Shown here piece after piece: positions 52,133 to 63,332 of a DNA stretch of 64,000 nt. Source of the stretch: Mucidula mucida (taxonomy: Eukaryota; Basidiomycota; Agaricomycetes; Agaricales; Physalacriaceae); NCBI GenBank assembly GCA_015501055.1, contig JADNYV010000134.1, forward strand, positions 1-64,000, in the 5' to 3' direction. The notes beneath the pieces are model-generated. The model ran no database searches and was not told the origin of the DNA. It worked only from the letters and a program-made list of their open reading frames with translations. The stretch's first letter is position 1; every line of letters starts with the position of its first letter. The position numbers were made by a program, and so were the translations under genes.

Positions 52133-53816
52133 GAGGGATTGACAACCACAAGAGATGTAGCTGTATATGCAATTGGAAATGAAATTGTATGCTCGCACAT
52201 CTGAATTGGTTTTGTGTATGTGGCAACGATTAGCTAAGCTGGCTTATCTCGCAGTCGAATGTCTTCTTGACGCGACAAAGCGGCCAGTGATTTATCGATA
52301 GCACGACTCCGCATACGAATGTTTTGAGTCTTGACAGCGCGATCCGGTTTTGTATACTATGAATGACCGTCTGTTTAGTAGTAACTGTCATTCTGGGCAG
52401 GGGATATCACTGACTGGCATCCCGTTAGATGAGGGAAATGAGCAACCCACAGTCGAGTCGTGTTCACGCACGGGCTGAATAATGACTGGGACAGAACAGA
52501 CATTGCATTCTGGTGCTCGACTCAACAAGTGCAGAATCAAGCGTGTTTCTTCGGATTGGCATGGATGCGAACCTGGACAGTCTCTTCCTATTATTCTTAG
52601 TGGGCTTTCGGTATGCGGTCAAATGTCACCTTTCTGTCTTGGAAGCGAAAGTTTGGAAGGATTTGATTGTGGCACGAGCGTGATCAAGCATCTGAGTCGA
52701 CAGTCTCTCCTGGAACAAGCTCTCCACAATCGTCTTGTCGTTGATCAATTATGCGGTAGAAGATATATTCCTTCTCGTGAAGTAATGGCGCGGAGTCAAA
52801 GTAGCACTCTCCTGGGCTGGCAGACCAGGACAGAGTAAATTGGGCATGAAGGAATAGCTCCCGTTTCCCAAGGCCTACTACCTAGATCCCGTCAGGCTGG
52901 GGCGTTGCTTGTCATACACGGGAGTGCAACACCGTAGGTTAGGGTGCTCAGCTATGTATAGTGGCGGATGCTCTCCCGTACATGTCAGTTAGGCTTAGAA
53001 CGAGTATGAGATACACACCCGAGTACACCGCTGTAGAGTTGGGCTTATAGCGTGTCGCTACACCCTGCACGCGAATATAACACGACATTAGGAAACGCTG
53101 TCTGCCTCTTGATATGGTCGATATTCATACAAAGTTTGAATGAGCTTCGTCGCCCTGCCACAGGTAGCAAATCGAAGTCGTTTCAGCAAGCTTTTTTCCA
53201 TAAGGACTAGAACGCGTAAGATCAGTTGAACGCAAGGTGGAAAGCAGCATCTAGATAGCAGATGACCTATAGCTCCAGATGAAACGCTCGATAGGGTGCC
53301 AGCTGATAGACGCCACATGCAAACGGGGAAAGGTGGGTTCCTCCAAACTTATCGCGAAGCGAGCACAAGCAGATTGCAATGTCAAGCATGTTGATTGGAA
53401 GGGCCGCCCATGACCTAGACGCAAATGTCGAGTACGTTGACAGCTAATTGCATATCGATAGGACGCTCGCGTCGAAGGAGCGGACTCTGAAAAGTCCGGT
53501 AAACGCCGAATATCTAGGAGCATCTTACCCTGTCATCTCTTACTCAACTCTTACCTCTTTCCTTCTCAAAACTCGTCTTCAACCTTTTACTTACCTGGCC
53601 TCAATGAATTGTTGACTTTCTGTCAGATAACTCGCCGAAAGCCCACTTCTGGACCTGTGATCCGAAGGATGTGTCGGGTTTTGATGGACTCCCCATTCCG
53701 TTCCTGATAGCGTGGTACTTATCAGGTGGAATGGCAGCGCGACGGCATATAAGCTCTAAGAAGCATGCTGAAATACGTTTGGCTCTCTTCTCCGCTTCCC
53801 AGCCTCACACACGACC
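52133..53816. other. Intergenic
   Basis: About 1.7 kb. The plus-strand 118-codon frame at 52482-52838 has many Cys and Ser but no recognised domain and no matching exon; it was not called. No repeat boundary identified. Confidence 0.45.
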
Positions 53817-55635
53817 ATGGACTCCCCCGCTGCCGACCAGGAAAAAGGATACGGCAGTTCCAGCGATGAGGGCCATGGACCCGCTATCTATGAGCAGCAC
53901 AAAGGCTTGAAGGGACTCTACTATAATCCCATCACACAGGTATGTTCTTAACGGAAATTTTCCAACATCGCCGCTGATCGGGCGCGTAGGTCAGCATGCT
54001 TGGATTCGTCTGTTTCATGGGCCCGGGACTGTTCAACGCGTTGAACGGTCTCGGCGCCGGCGGACAACTCGACTCGACGACCAACTCGAATGCAAACACT
54101 GCGCTGTACGCAACTTTCGCGGCCATGGCGTTCTTTGCTGGGTGCGTTGTTTGCTCAGTATATACACTTGCATTCTTAATACGATATGTTTAGATCGGTC
54201 AACAACATGCTTGGTCCTAAAGTGACACTGCTTCTAGGAAGTATGGGCTACTGCTTGTACATCGGCTCATACCTGTAAGTCGTTCGTTCATAGCTTTGAC
54301 ACCCCCGCCAACTTTGTGCACTAGTGCCATGAATATCCACGCCGGTGCAGGCCCCTTCGTCGTCGTCGCGGGTGCTATTCTTGGTATATGCGCCGGTCTC
54401 CTATGGACGGCCCAGGGCTCCCTCATGATGGCCTATCCGACCGAATCGCAGAAGGGAAAGTTTATCGCCATCTTCTGGTCCATATTCAATCTAGGTGGTG
54501 TCGTCGGTGCTGCTGTGGCGTGTGGGCGTAACTGGCACTCTACGGTATGCCTTTCAATCGTTATTGTTCCGCGTATTTACAGCAATTGTTAGGCCGGTAA
54601 TGTCGATAACGGAACCTACATTGGTTTCCTCATTCTCACTTTAATCGGTGTCGCGATCCCTATGGCTATGGCGGATCCCAACAAGATGATTCGCTCTGAC
54701 GGCACCAAGGTCACAACTCCCCGCCAATTATCTTGGAAGACAGAAATCATGGGGCTCTGGATTACTCTCCGCACCGACCCCATGATCATCCTTCTCTTCC
54801 CCATGTTTTTCGCCTCGAACTGGTTCTACACGTGGCGTACGTCATTTCCCTCTGGACCAAACTTCATCTCATATACTTTGCAGAATTCAGTGAATTTAAC
54901 GGCGCCCTCTTCACCATTCGTGCGCGCGGTCTAAACAATCTCCTCTATTGGATCTCCCAAATCATCGGCTCTGTCCTCATCAGTTTCCTCCTCGACCGCA
55001 AGTCCATCTCGCGTCGCGTTCGCGCGTACGCTGGCTGGACCGCCCTCTTCCTCATGGTGTTCGTCGTGCACATCTGGGGATACTTCTACCAGAAGCAGTA
55101 CACCCGCGCAACGGCTCACCAGAGCGTCGACATATACGACAAGCCATATGTCGGGCGCGTGTTTTTCTACATCTTTTGCGGTCTGCTCGACGCGATGTGG
55201 CAGACGACGTCGTACTGGCTCATGGGTGCCATGTCCAACGACCCGTCGAAGCTTGCTTTCTTTGCTGGATTCTGTACGCAGCTTTGTTTTTCCTATCATT
55301 GCAAAATTTTGATCCTGACTGCCGAATAGATAAATCCATTCAATCGTCAGGAGGCGCGGGCAGTTGGCGCGCGGATGCTGTCGGTGTGCCATATATGAAT
55401 ATGTTCATCTCGACTTGGGTACTCCTTGCTGCCGATCTTGCATTCGCCTTGCCCATGATCGTCCTCCGTGTAAAGGAGCACACTGAGCTCGAAGATGAGG
55501 CCATGTGAGTTCTATTTTGTCTGCATATCAAATTAACAACAACTGATTGGTCTTAGTGCGCGCATGGACGAAACGGGTCATGTCATGGCTACGGGGGTGG
55601 CGAAGGAGCGCGGCCTCGTTGAAGTCGTCGCCTAA
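53817..55635 (+). CDS. UNC93-like major-facilitator transporter
   Basis: Multi-exon gene starting MDSPAADQEKGYGSSSDEGH. The first helix follows LGFVCFMGPGLFNALNGLG, a motif typical of fungal UNC93-like proteins. Helices continue with LYATFAAMAFFAG, VTLLLGSMGYCLYIGSYL and AGAILGICAGLLWTAQGSLM, then MAYPTESQKGKFIAIFWSIF. The central loop is MADPNKMIRSDGTKV. The second half has MFFASNWFYTW, the WRADAVG region and a last helix before LRVKEHTELEDEAM. About 490 residues and eleven to twelve helices. Substrate unknown; plasma or vacuolar membrane likely. All frames intact across the GT-AG introns. Confidence 0.88.
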
Positions 55636-55970
55636 GAATAGCTTATACCCCTCTTGTATATCTGTTTTGATATTTGTAGAGATATGAATGGACGAACTTG
55701 TGCTTCGTGCGAGATAACACCGGGCGCGCGCGCGCGGGACGCCTTTTCCTCTATCGCGATATCATCCAGCTGACTATCATGATCCTGGTTCCGAGAAGCA
55801 GGTACTCTTCTATTCGGGTACGAAGACGTGAGATTGTGGACCCATGCGGGACGAATGCAACATGTAAGTATTGTTCACTTCTTGAAAGTTTTAATAGATC
55901 CGAATGGGCTTCCTACGCAGCATTCATCACAGTTAGATGTGGGTGGTTGGAGTTCTCAAACTGACGCGTA

Positions 55971-57844
55971 TCAAACGCAGTATGTTCGCATCGTCACGAA
56001 GTTGAATTCCGATGAAAATGGTATGCTCACGACTAGTACAATGAAGAAAACTACACAAAGTAATTGGGGTATATACAACCTTACATTTAGATAGGACAGA
56101 AAAACAAAAGTGTGAAGCTGGCCGGGCGTCGCAGCTTCAAGCTTCCAGCCACACTGCTTCCCAAGCGCCTCAAACTCGTCCTTCGTCCTCTCCTTCCCAC
56201 CTTGTGTGGCTAACAACTACAGGAGTTCAGAATAAAACATTGGAACGAACAAGACAACTTACACCTATATCCATACCCGTTAAGAATCCTCCTCCAGCGA
56301 CACCGAGGTTACCCAAGAGCGGGTAGGGTGCCTCAACGGGATTCGAGGCGTCCGCACAGGTGTACGTCGCCATGGACTCGAATACAACGACCTTGGAGGT
56401 GGGGCTGGCAGCGGCGCGAAGGTTTTTGAGAATTTCCTGGCATTTGGCATCGGGACCAGTCGTGCAGAATCATGCGAAGAAAGTAGACTGCGGCGCCCTT
56501 GACGGGTTGCGGGGAAAAGAAGTTGTGCACTGTCTGACAGTCAGCAGTCAGTTGCTTGACAGAGAGAGGTGAAGAACCTTGGAGTTTGACGGTCCCCGTT
56601 TTTACTGCCTCGGGCGAGTTGGTGTCCCAGTACTACAATGTCGCGTTAATTTGGTGGGGTGGTAAACAGAATACAGAAGGGCTTGCCTTCTCGGCCTCTG
56701 TGATTTGTTGAGCTAAATCCTGAACGACGTATTGAAGTTTTGGGAATGCGCTGTGTAGTAAGATGGTAGCAGATCCATTACCACCACCGACATCGACGAC
56801 GACATCCCCTGTATTCAGGCTATTGCCATTGATACCTAGTCACTGTAAGCTTCATAACAATATCCGAGTTGATATGATAGTACCATTGACGAAAATATCC
56901 GGCGAAAACTGCTTGTTCGCACCTGCCATCGGGGACAGCCTGGCGTTTCGCGTTGGCTTCATTCCCAGGACGTCCTGCAAAGTCCCAGATCGTGTCCGTC
57001 GTGTCGTACGCCAAGTTGAATGGCGTGGCTGCCTTGCTCGGGTCTTTGAGATACGGCGCGATGTACGGAGAAATCTTCAGACATTCTGCACCGCTAAAGA
57101 GGAGGTCAGATATCATGATGCACGAAAGAGTTGAAAGAGAGCGTCGTACGCGTATGAGATGAAAGCAGCCATGGGAGATTTTTCGTATCGGTCGACAGGA
57201 CTGTAAGTGATTGTGGTTAGACACGGTCATTCAATTGACAAGGAGCGTACTTGGCTTGAATCTCATTGACACTTTTCATCTTGAAAAGCAAAGACGAGAT
57301 ACGGTTGTTGGTAAACACGTTCGGCGAGACTTCTCTGAAGACGTGTCGTGTCGCCAAATAACGTAGGAAACGTCCTGAACAATCAATCTTTAGAAACGGG
57401 GTCATCCGGAAAGACAAGTACCCACCTAATGTTGACGCATCCGTTCCACTAATAGCAGCAATATCATCAAGGCGGAGTCCCTACAAAATCATCAGAGACC
57501 GGTAGTAGACACGCGTCCTATGACCATACCTGTGGTCCAGCCTCAATCAATATATCGACAATGTTGTTGTCTTCGACATAAGCCAAAGCAACAGAAGTAA
57601 ACGCTGCGAACCCTCCTTCCTGCATGATCTCGATGGGCGACCTGACAGTCGATATGAGCTGATGCGCCGCTGCAACAATCAGCTTTCTCATCTGTATAAG
57701 TGCTGGGTCGGCGTCCAGAGCGCTAGGACGCTACGGCTCGTCGATGGAAGGGACTGGCTGCCCCGCATCCGCGTACGTTGTTTGAAACGTTTTTACCTGA
57801 GACGGAAGGATGTCAACGAGCGCGTCCAGAGCGGTGGAGGACAT
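55971..57844 (-). CDS. SAM-dependent O-methyltransferase (COMT-like)
   Basis: Minus-strand multi-exon gene starting MSSTALDALVDILPSQ. The dimerisation domain includes LIQMRKLIVAAAHQL and GLRLDDIAAISG, then RFLRYLATRHVFREVSP. The catalytic domain has VVVDVGGGNGSATIL (SAM motif I) and NFFSPQPVKGAAVYFLRMIL followed by HDW, whose His is the expected catalytic base. It continues through ESMATYTCAD to AGGGFLTGMDI, then DEFEALGKQCGWKLEAA and PGQLHTFVF. This arrangement is typical of basidiomycete O-methyltransferases acting on phenolics or polyketides. The normal stop shortly after HTFVF is missing: the frame reads on about 45 residues to 55971 with a hydrophobic tail, or a short last intron was missed. 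Confidence 0.85.
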
Positions 57845-58726
57845 GATGCGGAAAATAATATATTTTCATCCTTCACGGGTCTTTAAAGAATGAGAAACAG
57901 CTCTCGACTATCAGATAACTGGAGGGGTACCTATCCATCGTCGTCATGCGACGGCATCACTGGTCTAGTGACCGCGGAGAGTGCATGGATTTTGACTACG
58001 CGTTCCGACGGCAAGAGGCAGAGGTTCCTGACGCGCGGAATCCCAGTTGGCAGTGCCGATCGGCCGGCTTCCAAAGAACGAGTTATATGGGTCCTCTGGG
58101 GGACTACTTCGACTTCATCATACTCAATAGCAGCAACAGATTCTCGTGAAAGATAACACTACATTCACTGAATGGCATTTACAGCATGTCAAGTACAAAG
58201 ACGTCGGCAAGTTTCAAAGTCCGCCATACTGGCGACATGTTCTTATGACATACCAGCCGTCGCGAAACGCATCTACATGCATCCTCTTTTCCGCCGTGAA
58301 TCCAAAGGCATGTGTATCCGATCGAATCCAAGAGTGTTTCCCCAAAATGACTGAGAGCTCGAGCGAAGCAACCAACAAAAGTTACAATTCACTACATTCA
58401 CTTTGGCAGGGCAGGTTCTGGGACGTAGTCCTGCAGAGTAAGTCTTGTAATAGAAAGAATGTGAGTCTATAATACGCAGGCAGAGAGAGTGAAGGGCCAC
58501 TGAAGGCAGTCACAACGTTTGCTTGAACAGGATTCTGTTATCAAGAACGGCCATTACTTCCAGCAACATAAGATCATATATTCAAGCAAGGCGACATGTA
58601 CAGACAGACAAATCCATACCAAACATCCCAAAGAAAAACCAGCGTATAAAAAAGTCCGTTGGAAGAACAAACATGTCGCTACATAAACAAAACCTCCTGC
58701 ACGCTTATCCAAGTTATTAAGTTTGT
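57845..58726. other. Intergenic
   Basis: Upstream DNA of the methyltransferase and downstream DNA of the next gene. A 108-codon plus-strand frame at 58146-58472 could not be linked to any domain. Confidence 0.45.
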
Positions 58727-59855
58727 TCACTCCTGCTCCTCGAAAGAGAGAGTCTGCGGAGATTTAGAGATTAGCAGATTATCTCGTACCCAGTAAAGGC
58801 GCCACGTACCACCCATGTTCCCTTTCCGAAGGCGGCTGCGAACGCATCGCGGTCGCCTGAACCCCCAACAATGTCTGAGCCATCTGTAGGCTAGTGAGTA
58901 TGTGATGGTCTGAAAGAAGAAAGCGACTGACCTTCTTTGTAGACACCCATGAACGTCTCAGGACAGGATCCATTGGAATTGGACCACTGAACATCCAAGG
59001 ACTTGGAGTGCTCTTTATTGAAGGAGTGGAACTGTTCAACAATGAGCTCGACTTCTTCAAAGCCACATAGCAGAAGAAGAGACGAACAATGGTAGTCTCG
59101 ACATTACTTGGTCAAGGAAGTAAAGGTGTTCGAAACGGGTTGAGCTGATTCGCCGGCAACGGTAGGGTAAGAAGCACCACCAAGGTAGAAGTGGCTGAAA
59201 GTCATATCAGTGTGACTGAACAAGACAGAGAAGGAGGGACCGTGAATGCGTACTTGTGACTTCCCTTGCCAATATTGTTGGACGTGCTTGACCAACCGAC
59301 GATGCCAGCGAGGTAGGGATAATCAGGATACGGACCGTTCTGATATAGTCAGGGCGCGTCAGATGTAAATTTGAATGGCAGTACAAAACAGTACTCACGA
59401 TAGTCTGAATATCAAAGAGCCCCGAAGTGTCCACAGCCTCGTCGATGACGACAAGTAGACAATCTTCATCGCATGTGGCTTTTATGTACGCACCATATTC
59501 GGTCATGTCCTTTCCTACGTAGCCATAGTCCTTGCCGTTGCGCGTGGTAAGCTTGATATAGCCAATCAGACTGTTGAATCGAACCGAGTCAACTGACAAA
59601 GTGAAGCAGGTGGAAAAGAAGGACTTGTCAGTCCTTCTCCTCCTCGGGCTCGCCACAGTCCTTGTCCTTGCACGGATCCTCGCAGTTGTTGCAGTCCTCA
59701 ATACCATGCCACGGCTCTCCCCGTATGGTGACCTCTTTTGCATCGGGAGTGCGTCACTGTAAACCCGAACGAGGGGAAAACAACAGCGGGGTATGCAAAG
59801 GAGATGCGATGGAAATGGCGGCAAGCGTGAAGACGTAGATGGAGTTGAATAGCAT
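58727..59855 (-). CDS. Probable secreted protein of unknown family
   Basis: Multi-exon minus-strand gene. The likely start MLFNSIYVFTLAAISIASPL looks like a signal peptide. The conserved-looking body reads VRFNSLIGYIKLTTRNGKDY, YGAYIKATCDEDCLLVVIDE, GPYPDYPYLAGIVGWSST, HFYLGGASYPTVAGE, QFHSFNKEHSKSLDV and NGSCPETFMGVYKEDGSD, and ends LSFEEQE. I do not recognise the domain. The join between the signal exon and the body is unresolved: directly after the signal the frame meets a TGA, and two overlapping frames are open at 59,640-59,760 (see findings). Introns further down are regular. Confidence 0.5.
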
Positions 59856-60642
59856 ACTTGGAGTTAAAGTTTGAAAAAGAATAAAAGAAATGAAGTTGAA
59901 ACTGAAATAAAAAAGGCAAAGAAAGAAGAGAAACGCCTGTGAAGAAGAAGGAAGAATTGAAAAGAATGGAGATTCTGTCGAATAGTTGGCAGCCTTAAAT
60001 AGAGGGAATGGCAGACGAGAACAGCCTCTTCCGCTAGACATACATGGCACGGTGGCACAGGTGAACGCACTTGGCGCGTACAGGAGGGGCGAGGCTGTGT
60101 TGTTTGAACAGACATGGTGGTGGAAGCAGAAAGAAGGAACATTTCGGCAGATGCAGTTTTCAGTGTATACCTACCTCACGCGCGCTGGGTAGAGAACCAA
60201 GATTTGCGGCTCAAGACAATCACTGGCAGTACAGTTTCTTGAACTCGCAAGAAGAAAGGAGCCAATTGCATGTCCTCATGTTAAGACACTGTACACAATT
60301 TTGCGTCTTGGCGACACCGCGACGGGACAACTGAATAGGATTGAGGCCCAAACTCCTGTCATGTGCATACACTGCCAGAAGCGAAGCGAAATGATGTATC
60401 AGCAACTGACGTAGACTTTGCGTCTACGACTGTGGCTGGGTGGTGAATAGCCTTTGCGTCCTCTAGCAGCAGTGTCTCTAGTACGACTCGTGACGAGGGA
60501 ACTTGGGGGCTTGTAATATGTCCATTCATCGTTGATAGAAATATAGCCTGACCGGTCGCTCAAGACTACTATACATACTCTCCGGTGCTACGAGATCCCT
60601 ACGCGATGAATTCCAACAAGAGTTACTCAAGAAAGACTTGAC
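59856..60642. other. Intergenic
   Basis: Pyrimidine-rich (as read on the minus strand) leader of the secreted-protein gene from about 59,860 to 59,960, then unassigned DNA up to the end of the DUF6534 gene. Confidence 0.45.
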
Positions 60643-62294
60643 TTACACCCACAGTTTCAACTCGACACTATCATTAGTGTCTCGGACCCGGAAAACCTCT
60701 CTTTTGATGGAAACAGCGGGGCGTATTCCGCTGCCTGAGACTATGTCATCCCGCAGGACACAACTTGGAATCGACACCATGTCTGAACAGGACGTGTAGG
60801 TCGCGCGTCCACCTACGATTCGGAGACGCGAGTTCAAAACCATGAACATCATGTAGCCGTAAAGCTTTGGGACCAAAAGGGCGATGCATCTGTAGTACTG
60901 TAGCGTTTCAACCGTAACTTCACAGCCTGTGACCCATTATGGTCTGAAGTTACAGCAAACAGCTTCACAGACCCTTAAATTGCCTTTTTTGGACAGTTCC
61001 GCTTATAGTGGGACCTGAAATTTCCTTATTTGGAGGCTCGTGCCTGACCAAAGTGGTCCGTGACCCGTTATGATGTATATATAGCTTCACTTCAAAGACC
61101 CCCGTGACCCGTTATGTGAATTTGCGGTCGAAACGCTACAGTACATGGTGCCTGGAAAGACGAAGAACAGAATGAGACCCGTAAGAGCTGCGGCGGCTTG
61201 TGGCGGAGGTGGTCAGCGTGCCAGAACGTGTCCCATGAAATATAACGCACCAGTCACGGTCCCCGTCTCGACAGTTAGACGAATCAGCTTTGAGAGCAGA
61301 ACTTGAGTGTGGCGGAAACCGGTGTCCTTTTGCAAGAGCTAGAAGCGTGTTAGGATGTTCAGTGCGGATCAAAATGAACAAGTTTACATAGTGTGTCATG
61401 CAGATGGCAATAAGGATGTCCGCCGTGGCAGCAGCGCCACACCAAACCTTTACAAACACGTGAGATGGATACAGGGATTTCTCGAGTGCGTACTCCAACC
61501 GCCTCGGAGGTCCGCCGGTTGTTCAGCAGAGCAAGATTCCCAGCTATAATGATTGGGTTTCTGGGAAACGGGAGTTCGAGACATATACGGCACCTTGGAG
61601 GACAAAAGAAGCAAGAACAAACGCTGCAATAGAGCTTGCCAGTGCAATCTGGGCGAGGTTAGATCGCATCCAGGCAGGTAGAGCGGAAGTTAGTTACAAT
61701 CACGATCATCACAGGAATTGTGCGCGCTTTCGAAAGCACATAGATACGGTAAGCATAGAACGGCTGTCCAATAAACGCCACTAGACGATCCGTTAGCAAT
61801 GAAGACACTTCTCTACCGGGTACATACCTATTCCGCTTATGACAGGGACAGAAAACCAGAGGAAGTGGGCGTCTATGAGTGCCTCTAAATCTCCAAAGCC
61901 GGTTCCGAATATCACAAAGGCATCATGCATAATCAGGATGGTCTGCGTCAACTCAAGGGTGTAGGTACCGTAAACGAGACATTTGGTCCACAGCCTATCG
62001 TTTGGAAAAGCTTCGTAATAGAGATCTAAGAGGAGTCGACTCAATAGTGGGCAAGGGACAAGGCGGACCTTACAGCATTGCATCGTGAGAGTACCGAAGA
62101 GACAGCCATGAAGGATGTAACCGATGATCTAGTAAGCCATAGACGGTCAGATGAAACGTTGAACAGTAAAGGAAGGCTTACTGCAGGACCGGACCTATCA
62201 ACGGGCATTCAACAGCCTTTCCAAAGCAACAAAAACGGACGACTCACAGCTTGGAAATATCGAAACCTGGAGGCAGAGCTTCGACTGGAATCAT
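60643..62294 (-). pseudogene. DUF6534 seven-transmembrane gene split by a MITE
   Basis: Starts MIPVEALPPGFDISKL. Exons then give IIGYILHGCLFGTLTMQC, YYEAFPNDRLW, YTLELTQTILIMHDAFVI, LIDAHFLWFSVPVISG, AFIGQPFYAYRIYVLSKA, the short helix QIALASSIAAFVLASF, KVWCGAAATADILIAICM, and a final helix ending FFVFPGTMY. Here the 244-bp MITE (60898-61141) interrupts the coding sequence. Beyond it the frame continues with CIALLVPKLYGYMMFMVLNS and LRIVGG, the usual DUF6534 C-terminal element. With the element present the frame meets a stop after about 17 codons inside it. Truncating the protein before its conserved end, the insertion probably makes this a null or altered allele. Confidence 0.75.
60898..61141. 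mobile_element. MITE, 244 bp, TA target duplication (copy 2)
   Basis: Ends CTGTAGCGTTTCAACCG and CGGTCGAAACGCTACAG, flanked by TA on both sides, same length as copy 1 at 30058-30301 and nearly identical but in the opposite orientation. It lies in coding sequence of the DUF6534 gene. High identity between copies suggests recent movement. Confidence 0.92.
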
Positions 62295-63332
62295 GGTGCG
62301 GGCGGGGGTCAGTAGAAGGTGCACGTAAAAGTCCTTTTATATGATACACGACGGTCACAATCAACGTTACCGAATACCAGGATTGACGACATGAATCGTG
62401 ATGTTGATGAATGAGAAGACGGCTTGGAGGTATGGAAGTTGGACCCGGAATGATGCTGCTCCGGACCTTGTGCGTTGAGCAATATCAAAGCTATACAAGA
62501 GCCCGAGGACGTGGGCAACGCTAATGATACTTGAAAAGTGATTTTGACGGTGGAACGGTGGCAAGATGATTCCCCTTGATAAACAGCTCCAAACACTGAG
62601 CCTTTCCTTCAACTTTCCTTCGTCAAGATTGAACCTTTGAAGGACTCCACCAATATCGACTTCCCAATGTAGAGTAGCTGAGGAACCATACTAGGTACCG
62701 CCCAACGAATGAAAGTAGCGACTTGCAGCTATTTGATCAATGCAACATGACGAGATTAACTTCCTGAACCCTACGTGTTATAGGTCAGGACTTGGAATCA
62801 GGGACTACGGCGTGACCTCACATCCATACCCGCGAAACGCCTATCATCGACGAAATCCGAGATCGTAAATTGGTGATGCGACTAGGCTATTACACGGTGC
62901 AGGCAATCTGTCAATTCAAGCACTGACATATGTACATCGGAGACGTTTGAATCCGAAGCATGGCGTTCGCGGTTGACGAGGGAAAAGATCCCCCAAGGAG
63001 CAGATCTATTCAAACTGCAACACTAGTAACTTCTTGGTTGTATCTCCCTCGATATCTCCTGAGGTGCCGTTATATTATCCCTCCTGATACCGGCGTATAG
63101 GATTTACGGACCAGAGCACCGTTTAATTCTCCAATCCGAAAGACGGTATAACACAAACGATAGCAGTACTGCAAAACAATACGACAACACAAGCAAAACA
63201 TGAATGCATCTATCTACACGATAATGGGGAGGCAGTGGGTAGTGTACAATTGCAGCTAGTCCATACGATAATCTTCCTGTAGTAAACAGCTATAAGTACA
63301 TATATACAGCAAAACGTAGTGGCCCCGAAGAA
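62295..63332. other. Intergenic, with an unassigned minus-strand frame
   Basis: A minus-strand frame at about 62367-62612 with hydrophobic stretches (IISVAHVLGLLYSF, LQAVFSFINITIHVV) may be a remnant of another membrane-protein gene. The rest, 62.6-63.3 kb, holds nothing I can identify. Confidence 0.4.

Noticed and set aside
52482..52838. 118-codon plus-strand frame as a small Cys-containing secreted protein
   Set aside because: No signal peptide, no splice partners and chance-like composition.
55700..56090. Plus-strand frames downstream of the UNC93-like gene
   Set aside because: Short, no exon partners, and overlapping the 3' end of the methyltransferase gene on the other strand.
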